Positions 1 through 10,600 of a stretch of DNA of 64,000 nucleotides are shown here, piece by piece. Location of the stretch: NCBI GenBank assembly GCA_905147135.1, contig LR990051.1, forward strand, positions 16,273,115 through 16,337,114, given 5' to 3'. Below the pieces are notes generated by a model, which searched no databases, was not told the origin of the DNA, and saw only the letters and a list, made by a program, of their open reading frames with translations. Every line of letters begins with the position of its first letter. Positions within the stretch are counted from its first letter, which is position 1. The position numbers were made by a program, and so were the translations under genes. Source of the stretch: Blastobasis lacticolella (taxonomy: Eukaryota > Arthropoda > Insecta > Lepidoptera > Blastobasidae).

Positions 1-754
1 AATAGGTGCAGCCGTTCAGAAATTATGCTCGAACATAATTCGTAATCTTTTAAATTTAGATAGACTAATGGACCCGGCACGACTTCGTTCACGTGGCATC
101 GTGTCTCTACCCCTACCCTAACCTAACCTACCTGAAATTAAGAAATGTAGAAATATCATAATTTTTTTAATTTTTTTAATTTATAATTCGTGCAAAGCCA
201 TGGGCCATATTCTACGAAAATTTCAAGTACTGCGGTCCCAAGAAATATAGCATCGTGACAGACAGCGAAGACTTAAGAACGGGGTTTCTTTTCCACACTT
301 AGGGTACGGAACACTAGAAACCATTTTGAACCCTTTAACCGCGGTCAAAATTTGAGCAATAGAAAATTGGTACTTAAACATAATTTTAATTACGTCCATA
401 AAAGAAACATCAATGATGTTTAACGTATGTTTAACAATAACACAAATGTTTAACCGCGCTGTAAATTATAAATAAATGATATGAATCACAAAATTGTTGA
501 GTCTTTGTTACTTGCATAAATAAAAGACATTGAAATTAGAGCAATAGAAAACAGGTGCCTTTATTGTAAATTTTAGTTACTTTCATATAAAAGACATTCA
601 CGGGGGATTATTATTATTATTATCAAGTGGTCATAAGAATGGCTGCTGTTAACCGAAACTATGAAAGGAAGGAACTCTGGTCCCCGGGCCGAGCCCTCAA
701 AGTATTTAGAGGGTCGTTTCTGTATGAGGTTTATAGGTGGTTGATTTCGTTTTT
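1..754. other. AT-rich left edge with a repeat fragment
   Basis: No gene is seen. About 60-160 contains CCCGGCACGACTTCG followed by a CTACCCTACC-like stretch, which recurs at 61155-61330 and marks a shared interspersed repeat. The remainder is unremarkable. Confidence 0.4.
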
Positions 755-962
755 GAGTGGCCGAGTTGTTAAGGTATCCGACTCGTAAGCGAGAGATACC
801 GGGTACGAATTGCACTGCAGCCATGTACCAATGACTCTTTTCTGAGTTATATACATACATTAGTTGAATACTAATCCTGGATCATGGTCAAGGCTGACTT
901 CAGGATCATGCGCGCGGAATCACAACCGCGACATTAATGCCAAAATGACAACCAAGATTCTT
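755..962 (+). repeat. SINE family B, internally deleted copy
   Basis: The head (gtggccgag..aaggtatccgactcg) and the tail (tcctggatcatggtcaagg .. cgcgacattaa) match the full-length copy at 37815-38135, but the central 150 bases are missing. Confidence 0.6.
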
Positions 963-987
963 CTGATTGATTATAATTATTATAAAG

Positions 988-1080
988 GATAGCTGGATGC
1001 GGAAGCCACAGGACCGACCTTTGTGGAGATCTCTGGGGGAGGCCTATGCCTAGTAGTGGGCGTCTTCTGGCTGATGAAAG
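988..1080 (+). mobile_element. RTE-like LINE 3' end fragment
   Basis: It reads AGCTGGATGCGGAAG..CACAGGACCG and GTGGAGATCTCTGGGGGAGG, the C-terminal reverse-transcriptase segment ([16 protein letters not shown]) seen in several copies across this window. Confidence 0.65.
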
Positions 1081-1599
1081 TATTAGCAAGCCGAAACATT
1101 CCACTGCTGGACTCTGCTTGACTCTCCTCCACTCCTTCATAAATCTCTCTATTTCTCTTCACATCTCTTTTCTATCCTCGTAAGTGTTGCACATACCTTA
1201 AATTTGATAGAAATTGTACAAAGAAGCGGCACGTGCTCGTGTTTTATAAACAGAGCCACTGTTGTCCCAAACATTTGTATTGGCATTACGTCAGTAGAAG
1301 TCTGGGTGACGTGTTATTGTTCATTCAAAGAAATCGTCCTACGCATGTCTTTTTTAATATCTTTCCCGGTTTTCGTTCTATGGTATCTATTGTTTAGACG
1401 TGTCTCAAATTTTGTTCTGAATATACCTAGCAATTGTTAGTCGAGACTCTCCGCCGAAAAGTCGGGATAAGTATCCGAGATCGAACCACGGTTTCCGTGA
1501 TCCAACTAGTTCTACACTGTCTAACGTTATAAAAGCTTTATACAAAGTTTCCATCAAAGAAAATAAATATTTGCCACATGGCATTTTATTATAGCTAAT

Positions 1600-1755
1600 G
1601 CTTCATCATCACAGCCCATAACAATCCACTGCAGGACTTCGGGCCTCTCCCACGAAAGGGGAGGTCATTGCCATAATCTCCACGCTTGGCAGGCGGGTTG
1701 GAGATCGCAGTGCAGTTGATGTAAATCTACCCAGAAAGATGCTGCTGCCCATCTT
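1600..1755 (-). repeat. SINE-like family A, left part (interrupted by LINE)
   Basis: CATCATCACAGCCCATAACA to GCTGCTGCCCATCTTC matches the intact copies at 40614-40872 and 3419-3660. The rest of the element resumes at 2491. Confidence 0.65.
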
Positions 1756-2459
1756 CACATTAGGGACACACATAGGTCACATTAGGGACCTTGCAGTGGG
1801 GTGTTATAAAAGGTTAGGTTTTATAATCAGGAACGCCAGAGAATTTCACGATCCCGCATCAATCAAGCTTGTTTATACTGCCTTGGTTAGATCAAAGCTG
1901 GAATCGTCATCGATAGTGTGGAACCCTTACCAATGTACTTACGCCTTGCTTCTGGAGAAGATTCAAAAGGCATTCCTTCGTTTTCTCTACAAAAAAATTT
2001 ATGGGTATTACCCTTTCTTGTACCCGACTAAATTTCTACAGGGGTTCCTAGGCATTAATTCTTTAGAGGTAAGGCGTAATTACTACCTTTTGGTAATGGT
2101 TTGTCGTATTTTGCGTGGTGAGTCAGACTGTCTTGACCTGGTGTCTAGAGCGGTACGACTATTTGTACCTCCAGTTCCCAGGATTCAACTCAGACCACGC
2201 CAGCCCAGTTTACTCGCTACTCCCGCGGTCCGAACCGTTTCGCACGCCAATTCACCCATTATTCGAGCCTTGGGTATGCTCAACGCGCTCCTGGCATCGG
2301 CACCCGAGTGTGACTTATTTAACTGGCGATGGATGGATGTGTGCAAGGAATGCTTGAAGTACTGCGAGAGGATTAATGAATGATATTGTTTTGTAATAAA
2401 TACTGATATATCTTTAGCTTTCAGTGAATTGGTGAATACTGTTATACTGTAAAGTTGTT

Positions 2460-2490
<31 letters not shown>
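1756..2490 (+). mobile_element. 5'-truncated jockey/CR1-like LINE, reverse transcriptase C-terminus
   Basis: A continuous frame to the TGA at 2381-2383 encodes about 210 residues: YKRLGFIIRNAREF, YTALVRSKLESSSIVWNP, then KIQKAFLRFLY. These are typical of the C-terminal part of jockey-group reverse transcriptases. A short 3' UTR and a (TAAA)n tail follow at about 2463-2490. Assignment to jockey versus CR1 is by recall of the motif style. The open frame suggests a fairly young insertion. Confidence 0.7.
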
Positions 2491-2492
<2 letters not shown>

Positions 2493-2588
2493 CTTTCGGA
2501 TTTGTACCTTAGTCGCCTCTTACGACACCCACGGGAAGAGATGGGGTGGTGCTATTCTTTGAGGTGGCGGCACCACACACCACACCAC
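2491..2588 (-). repeat. SINE-like family A, right part
   Basis: Tagtcgcctcttacgacaccc and gggtggtgctattct match the second half of the family A copies at 3600-3660 and 40815-40872, so the LINE sits inside one element. Confidence 0.55.
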
Positions 2589-3288
2589 AGCTAATGCTTA
2601 CTGCTAAGATAACCTAGGTGTAGGAAGCATCTAGGTTATTACAAACTATTGAACCGATTCGAACACTTGTCTGTTACAGAGGAACCCGTGAACGTAAGGA
2701 ACCTGAACCGATTTTGTCATGCCTACACATTCTGTCGCCTGTATGTAAAGGATTCCTCCCGATATTTTCCCTCACCGCAAGAGCAGTCACCTCCTAATCA
2801 GCCTAAATTAAAACAGCACTTATCGTGCAAGCCACGATCCACGTTGCCTACATACCTGTGCGGTCGATCAACGAGCAATAAACAGATGCTATCACTCGGT
2901 TTCGCCCGCGGTCGACCGTGACGGTGGCGTTCACACCAGCCCGATTAGCTGCGCTGCGATCAGCACGAGTGAAATTGCGTAATCGCTACTAGTTAGAATA
3001 AAAACGGTATCTGTTTTAAATTTTGCGTGAAAATTTACAACCAATTATGTCACGTTGCAAGTCTCGCGCGTTTTTGTGTACTGTTGTCGATTTGACATTG
3101 CACTTCGTTGCTGTTTAGTGATTGGGAATGTTAACGAATTTGTTTTTTCGCTGTTGTAGGTTCATTGATACGTTGTATACGCTATTGAATTGTTAAGTTA
3201 TTACTGTAAGTACGTCATAGAAAAAGGACAATTTTTAGGGTGTCACGTTCGAGAAACTTTGTCACGAGAAACCTAGAAGAGCTTAACA
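2589..3288 (+). other. No gene seen; possible promoter/leader region of the plus gene
   Basis: Short frames only. A GTAAGT preceded by a T-rich tract at about 3206 could be the donor of a non-coding leader exon for the gene beginning at 4468, but no ATG in the right phase is present. Confidence 0.15.
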
Positions 3289-3367
3289 GTTGTCCTAACT
3301 GGCAACGCTCGTGCGACAATGGTCATGCGACGGGCGGTTTTGTGGTCTCCTATTGGTCGGGCGATTG
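3289..3367. mobile_element. Palindromic MITE family E, truncated copy
   Basis: Tgtcctaactggcaacgc..gtgcgac and ggtctcctattggtcgg match the copies at 4163-4265 and 33923-34026; the distal arm is lost. Confidence 0.5.
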
Positions 3368-3418
3368 AATATGTACTTAAAAGTATAGTAGATTATGCAT
3401 AATAAGTATGTATGTACT

Positions 3419-3660
3419 TCATCATCACAGCCCATCGACAGCCCACTGCAGGACTTAGAGCCTCTCCCACGAAAGGGGAGGTTGTTGCGATAATCTCCAC
3501 GCTTGGCAGGCGGGTTGGAGATCGCAGTGTTGTAAATATAATCGTAGATTAATTTTCCAGCCTACAGAGAGTCTAGATCTTTGGTCTTGAAAACATTAGT
3601 TGCCTTGTACGACACCCACGAGTGTAAGGGGTTGGTGCTATTCTACTCTGCTCTGTATGA
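3419..3660 (-). repeat. SINE-like family A copy, near full length
   Basis: It runs from CATCATCACAGCCCAT to GGTTGGTGCTATTCTACTCTG. The orientation is set by the GATGAT-type tail at the left end. Confidence 0.65.
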
Positions 3661-3664
3661 ACTT

Positions 3665-3772
3665 AAATTACTGAAATTAAAATTAATCATTTCAATTTTC
3701 GCCCGGCCGTGAGTCGAATCCGGGACCACTGCATGGCAGACCAACCACTGATCCACTCAGGTCATCGCCAAC
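3665..3772 (-). repeat. SINE family C fragment (tRNA-like head)
   Basis: It contains gcccggccgtgagtcgaatcc and ccactgatccactcaggtc, the tRNA-like head shared with 16530-16745, 39615-39870 and 58375-58620. Confidence 0.55.
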
Positions 3773-4162
3773 AGAAACACACCATGCCTACCTTTCACAT
3801 TTTCTGTTGGCAAAAATAACAGAGTACAGCACAACATCGTAGAGACCCGTCCTCCAACAAATGTAGGTATATTATTACGAATGTAGACACCCCGTATATT
3901 ATGGGAACGGTTACTTGGAACCGTTTTCACATAGAAGAAACAGCTGGACCGGTCCTGACAGACAAACATACACTGCGGCCCGTTTAAGGAATGTTGTAGT
4001 TGGTCCGCTCGAGTATTTCTGCGTGTGTACCTACATTTAATTTCATTTCAAGTTAACTGATGTTGGCGTAAGTAAACAAGGTTTGATGAGAGAGTGAATC
4101 AGTAGGAATGGGTAATTAGCATTAAACGAAATTATGGTTGAGGGTGGATTGGATATAAAAAG

Positions 4163-4265
4163 GCGTTGTCCTAAATGCCAACGGTCGGTTTTGAGGTCTC
4201 CTATTGGTCGAGCGACGTCCGTCGTACGACCATGGTCGCACGACCGTTGCCAATTAGAACAACGC
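4163..4265. mobile_element. Palindromic MITE family E, complete copy
   Basis: The ends GCGTTGTCCTAAATGCCAAC and GTTGCCAATTAGAACAACGC are inverted repeats, with an inner GACCATGGTCGCACGACC palindrome. It is 103 bp with no coding capacity and lies 200 bases before the first recognised exon of the plus gene. Confidence 0.6.
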
Positions 4266-4467
4266 TTTAGGAGCGCGTTTTAAACATTCATTCCCGGTCG
4301 TACCCACCGGGAATAAATATCCCCAGCTGTTACTAGCTGGAATTGGTGCGGGTAGCTGTAGGGTATTATTAAAATTAACGAAATAGGGACACTCATTCGT
4401 CCATCTGTCGGAATGAGCTCGTGCGACTACTTCAAACACTCTTATAACGCGTTTATTTTTCTTCCAG

Positions 4468-4670
4468 CTACCACTGATCTACCTCGCCTTCTGCTCGCTG
4501 GCGCAAAGCGGTTTCGTCCGGAATGTGATGATGAACCGGCACTCACAAGCGCGGCCAGTGTCCTTCCGGCCGGGAGTAGTGATGCGGCCCTGGACAGCCC
4601 AACTGGCCCCGCCCGCGGCCGCCCCGAGACGTCCCTATGTCATGTATAGGAACGGTCCTCATTCGCACAG
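4468..4670 (+). CDS. Exon of the secreted QPIGFSK-repeat protein: signal-peptide core
   Basis: The acceptor is ttcttccag and the donor is gttggt. The exon enters in phase 0 and ends in phase 2. It encodes LPLIYLAFCSLAQSGFVRN followed by an Arg/Pro/Ala-rich segment ending HSH(R). No start codon precedes the hydrophobic stretch in this exon, so initiation is further upstream. Confidence 0.8.
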
Positions 4671-7600
4671 GTTGGTTTCAATTTGAATAATATTTTATGG
4701 CAATTGATAGACAAACAAGCGGACCAATCAAGTCCCACTGAAAATTAGCGCCCTGGTTTTTGCCAGAACATTATGCCGAGTAAGGTTCCTTTTTACACAT
4801 CTCAACAATTCTACATGCAACGACTTTGTTCTTCGTTTTCAGGGTACCGTACCTCAAAAGAAAAAAGAAACCTTTAAAGGATCACATTGTTGTCAATCCA
4901 TCTGTCTGTCCATCGGTCCGTCTGTTCAAAATTAATATCAAATACAAATATCTGCTATCTCTTGGAGCAGAGAAAAAATCAGACTTCTAAGTCTGCTGCT
5001 GCTGCTGTTGACTTAGAAGTCAACACAATCAAAAGCTACCGCTGTTTATGCTCGTTTATGCTAGGCCCCTTCAATGATGTATGTATGTATAAGTAGATTC
5101 GGACAGGGGACATACGGCGTCATCCATGATTGGATACAAGTATATAGAACAAACACGTGCCACCACTCCACTGGATATCAATTGCTCTGGATGTGATTAG
5201 AAAGTAAAGTAAGGAAAAGTAAAACATTTTTATTCCACTCAGACACACGGCACAAAATTCTGAAATATTCAAGAGAAAAAAGTAAAACAGAGACATAAAC
5301 GAAAAAAAGGTACTCTAATCTCGTTACATGTGCCATGTGGTCTGTGCAATGGGGCCACACTCAGCATATGCCACGACAGTGGCTGTGACGTTGGTTTTCA
5401 TTGGGTCCTCTAAGTGATGCACGGACAACAGTGCTACAAGTAATAAATGAAATTTAATAAATAAATAAGTGTAATTTGTTTAAATACATAATACTATATA
5501 TGAGTGTGATAACGTGAAAGAGAAAACCGCCAAATCCTTCACAGGATATCAATGAAGCACTACCTGCCGACGCGACTGCAGGGCGTGTGGACGGCCACGA
5601 AGAGGCCGCCGCTGGCCGCAGCAGAGTTCGACTTCGTGCGGGCGGCCTCAGCGGCGCCGCACGCCGTAAATGGTGGTACAGTTGGCTGTTAGCACCGCAC
5701 TCCTTCCTCTTCAACCTCCCTGTTGTAACTAATTCTGGTAGATGGCGGTTTGCCAATAAGTCTACAGGGGGCTTACTATGAGCACTTATAGCAGAACCTA
5801 AACAGGACTGCCCTGCTTGGAACGAGACAGCGCTATACGTGTCACATAAGCTTGTCTCTTTCCCTACTGAACTGCGCGGAACTTGGACTGTTTTATCTTC
5901 ACAAAACCGTCCACCGTCCGTCGGTTTATGATCTTTTTCATGTATGGAAAAAGAAAAACTCGAGTTTATGGTAAGGCCCCAGATAACGCTACTTTTAACA
6001 CACGCGTCGCTATACTTTTACCTTCGATGAACAAGGCTACGTCCGCACTACTGTTTAGCGCTTATTACACATTCCTAAATTCAGTGACTGAATTCAGAAA
6101 CAAGAAGCGTGAGAGCAAATCAAAGTGGAATGTATTGCTCATTTTTGTATCACTTAAGTCATGCGTCGCTCCGCTTTTCAAAAATCCGAGATGAAATTAA
6201 ATAAATAAATAAAGCTGCGAAATTCTAGGTTTAACCACAGAGAAAATACTAAACGTTCGTTTTACTTCGCTACTAAAACGCACGCGCGTTTAGCGTAGCT
6301 AGCCTCTAGTCTAGGGCCTGGGCGCTAAAAAAGCCTGACAGTGCGGATGTACCTAGCCTTCGAAGTATGAAGACTTTTAGGTACCTTATTGAACAGTTTT
6401 AATGAGTCAGTCGAATACTTAATGTCTCATTTCACTCACCTTTAGAGCAATTTTTAACCTATTCCTTATTATCTACTACTTACTATTATTTAGTACTATA
6501 TACCTAGTGATAGCTACTTCACGACTTCTAGCCACACATTGGAATCGACATTTTATTGAACACCGTTTTTTGTTCTATACCTATCGTGCACTTAATGCAC
6601 ACAGAGACTTATCTTACTCGCTCACAGGTCTTATCACTCGGTTTCATCAGGAATTTGAATATACAATAGATTCGGACGAACCCTACGTACAGCGCTCGCA
6701 CGAATCCATGTCCATCGGGCGTGATATCATGTCCATCGGACACGACCTCTTAAAATAATCCGAGTAGCAACTACTGATAATCAGAAGGAAAAATTCGCTT
6801 CTACTTGATACATCGCCATCTCGATGTATAATCCGTTCAAATAAGTCTGTCGGGCCCGATGGACTCTGTACGTCATCGTAATAAAAGCAGACTGGGTAGG
6901 TGCCTTAAAGCTAGAATTCGTGCAATAACCAGAGTGATATGGACCTTGTGGGCGAAGACATACGGTTTAGATTTTTGTGACCGACAGGTGCGATCCACAC
7001 GATTCCAGCGCCGAACCTGAGCCTCTCAGAGAAGCCCATAGTGGTCCTGGAGCAGGACGCTGAACACGTAAACTTGGTCACTTCAGAACTCCCAGTAAGT
7101 GTTTAATGATAATAATATATCCCATATAATATGGCAGCTTTTTACGGGGGCCGTATTGAACAAATGCACTAGTAGGCCAAATTTAAATGAAACTAACCGT
7201 TTTGTTTTTCTTGCACTTGCAACACTAACCCACGTAGCTGTCAGTTGTCATTTGTTGTCTGTCAACAACCATAAACAAGTGCGAAGGTTATTTTGTTTTC
7301 GGCAGTTATAAGTAAATAAATACTTATCAATATATTTATGCCTTTTTAGAGATAGGTAATATTGTGCACGTCCTATCGGCGTCTCATGATCACATCACGC
7401 TTCCGAAGGCCTGCTGGAAGAGATTTTTTTTAGAAATAAGTAGCGCCTGTTGTGCCATTTATTACTTTGCCTGTTATTCACTATGTATTTCCTGTGCACA
7501 ATAAACTGTTAAATAAATAAAATAAATAAATAAATAAAATAATTTTTAATTGTTTTGTAAGGGTTTCACGGCTACGTTTGAATAAAGTGATAAGTTCAGT

Positions 7601-10600
7601 CAGGTTAATATGATGGGAGTATCTATTTCTACTTAAATATATATTACTTATATATTTAGGTAGGAATAGTAGCAAGTTTTGACTGTCTTCTCGGAAAATA
7701 ATTACCGTTATTTTTTAAAGTGCTGTTGGGGCAGTTTTGAACAAAGTAAAGAGGGCAGCTTTGAATTTTGTTCCACCGGCCACACAGAAAAGACGTAAGA
7801 CGCAGACACGGCGCCCGTTTAATCTACTTTCATACAAAATGAATAGAAACTTGGCGACGCAAAACATACAATACAGCAAAGATCGGGCGCAGACACGTCT
7901 TCACTCTTTGGCAAAACATTCAGAAATGCCGAGGCACGGGCGAGACCGGGGGTGCGGGTGGGACGCGGGGAGCGCGTTTTTGTGATTTTAGTAACTTCGA
8001 TGTGAGATACTTATTTTGCCATTTTAGTTATTGTCAAAGTTTTTAAAACTATTTAACGAGAAGATTTAAAGGATTGTTTTTAAGGCTTTTGTTTTGATGT
8101 TTTAATCAAGATTCCTATTCTAATTAGAGTTTAGTTTTGTTGGTAAGTTGAGAAAATTAGGGTCTCGTCTGGAGAAAAAACGTGCGACATTTAAAAGAAA
8201 AACTAGAAGTGTTTTCTACCTTGGATATAAATGTTTTATTAACCTGTTCAATACTGCCCCAGGGGATAGTCCACTAGATTTATTTTTTGTGAAAAACATT
8301 TATCATACTATAGATAATAAAACTATTATATTTTTCTAATCTCTATAGTGTATTTGGCCTGTTAATTAAAAATATAATTATCGTCTATATTGTTGTATTT
8401 CTTTGTAAAATCGATTATTCAAAAGTGCCCCAGGCGTGTTCAAACCTGCCCCATGTTCGGGGTAGTTTTGAACATTTCCCTTAAGATACATATAAACAAA
8501 TTGCATAATTATCGTTGGCATAATGATTATTCAAAAATATTAAATTTCATCCTTAATAATGTAGTAAATCAGGCAGTGAAAGCAGAATGTTCAATCTAGA
8601 TAAAGTTTTAATTTTTCATGCTTTTTCTAAAAAAAATTCCCTCTCCCCTACCCACCGTCACGCGGTGCCAATTGTCCCCCGGCTTAAACAAATATCTTAC
8701 TCAGTGCTATCTTATAACTGTTATAATTTTGTGATCATGGTATTTTATTAATGAATGCAGCATGTCTGTTTCACAATTAGTAATATCGACTAACAATTCT
8801 TCTAGCTGAAGTACGAAGTCACTGAGAGCGCTCGCGACCCACCCACATATCAATATCAAATGGCGAAGATTGAGCAGCCAATCGGCTTCTCCAAGGTTGT
8901 TAACCAGCCAATCGGATTCTCGAAGGGTATAGACCAGCCAATAGGATTCTCCAAAGCTACTGTGAGTAACGCTTCAAATCCCAGTGCTACAAATTCATCT
9001 GACATGGTAACGACATCGCTGTTGATCCTGATTTTAGTTCCGGTTTTGACCACCGGGCCAGATAAATTTGTGGCACTTGAACACTTCCAAACGACGATAC
9101 ATAGACAGCGGAACTACATTATAAGTAGGTATGTCTACCTATAGCTAGGTTAAAGACAACAGCGCCTCTCCTTCAAGGTAGGTACTAAATGTTGAAACAG
9201 ATTATAGACGTTACACTTCCATGATTTGAGATGAAAGTTGACAATCACAATCACAGACTAAGCGTTTTTCAATTTCGTTCAGATTTCATCAATTCGCTTT
9301 ATTTTCAGATACATTTGTCCCTGTCTACTTATTTAAAATTTCATAGAGGCTAAACCGCGGTTTCCGACGATCCAATTAAATTATCACTATATTACTTTCA
9401 GACGCTGTCAGAAGCCGAACTGTCAGGCTTAATACAAAACGGCGCGTTGCAGGTGGCTCCCGATCTGGGTTTGCCATCTCAAGGCACGCAAACGTATGGA
9501 CAATATCCTGGCATAACGCATCTATACCCGCAGCCCCCATTGGCGTCATCGCAGTCCCAAATGTTGCCAGTACAGTCCCAAACGCGACACCATGCGACAC
9601 AACACCACCCGTATCTGGACAATTTGCCGTTGCAACAACTCACGCAGATCGTTGGCCCGGCTCCGACCTTGCCGCATGCGTTTAGAGTGCAGGTGAATTT
9701 TGATATTCAATATTTCACTTTCTACTAAGGGATAAATCGAAGACAAGACTTGTCCCTCGGGATGTGCCATAACAGTCTGTGCTGATCATTACCTCTTTTA
9801 ATTTTCAGGGTTTCAACATTATGAACCCGCAACAACTAATACAGTCAAGCCCTGAAGGAATAGTGATATCACCCAGTGCCTTGTACCAACCGGACCCAAC
9901 GTTCATGCAGAAACTGACAAACCACATACTGCAACGGTTCCCAGGTGTAGAGTTTATACCGTACATACCAGAAGTTCATCAGCAACTGCAAACGTCACCA
10001 ACGATGCTGCATTCGCAAACTGTCCCAGCTCCAAAACCAGATTTTCTAACCAATACGCAAACGCTTCAATTCTATGATGACGACTCGATAATGAAACAAT
10101 CACCAAGTCCATTTTCTACTAGAAACGTCGACGAGAAGAACATTTATCAAAGAGAAACTGAAGAAAACACGCTCGTTACTTTAAGTTCCACAACGCCTGA
10201 AATTAAAACGAATGATAGTGAGAAAGACATCGAAGTGAAATATACGACCGTTCTGCCCCAAACAAGTACGTCAGATACACCAGAAACAATTGCAGAAGCC
10301 TCTGAACCATCTACAACGACTGTCAAATATATCATAGAAACAACTGAAAACCAAAAGACAACACCGTTTTACTTACAAGCTCTTGAGAACAACATAGTAA
10401 ATGGCCTGTTCGCAACCACTAAAGAAGAAAAAACAACCCAAGATGATATTAGTCCATTTTTTACCACACAGACTCAACAAACTGTAAACAATGATCAACA
10501 TAATTTTATCTCATCCCAAACAAAAAAGGAAAGCGCCATAGACTTTCTAACGAAACAGACAGAAAAGACTAAGGAAATTGTTGCACCAAGCGCAAGTACT

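Noticed and set aside
4413..4649. 78-residue frame in the first exon of the secreted gene
   Set aside because: It uses a different frame from the one that joins all six following exons, and it lacks the signal-like stretch.
5666..5671. Donor gtaaat in the second exon of the secreted gene
   Set aside because: It looks like a better donor but would put the next exon out of frame; the donor at 5673 keeps the frame.
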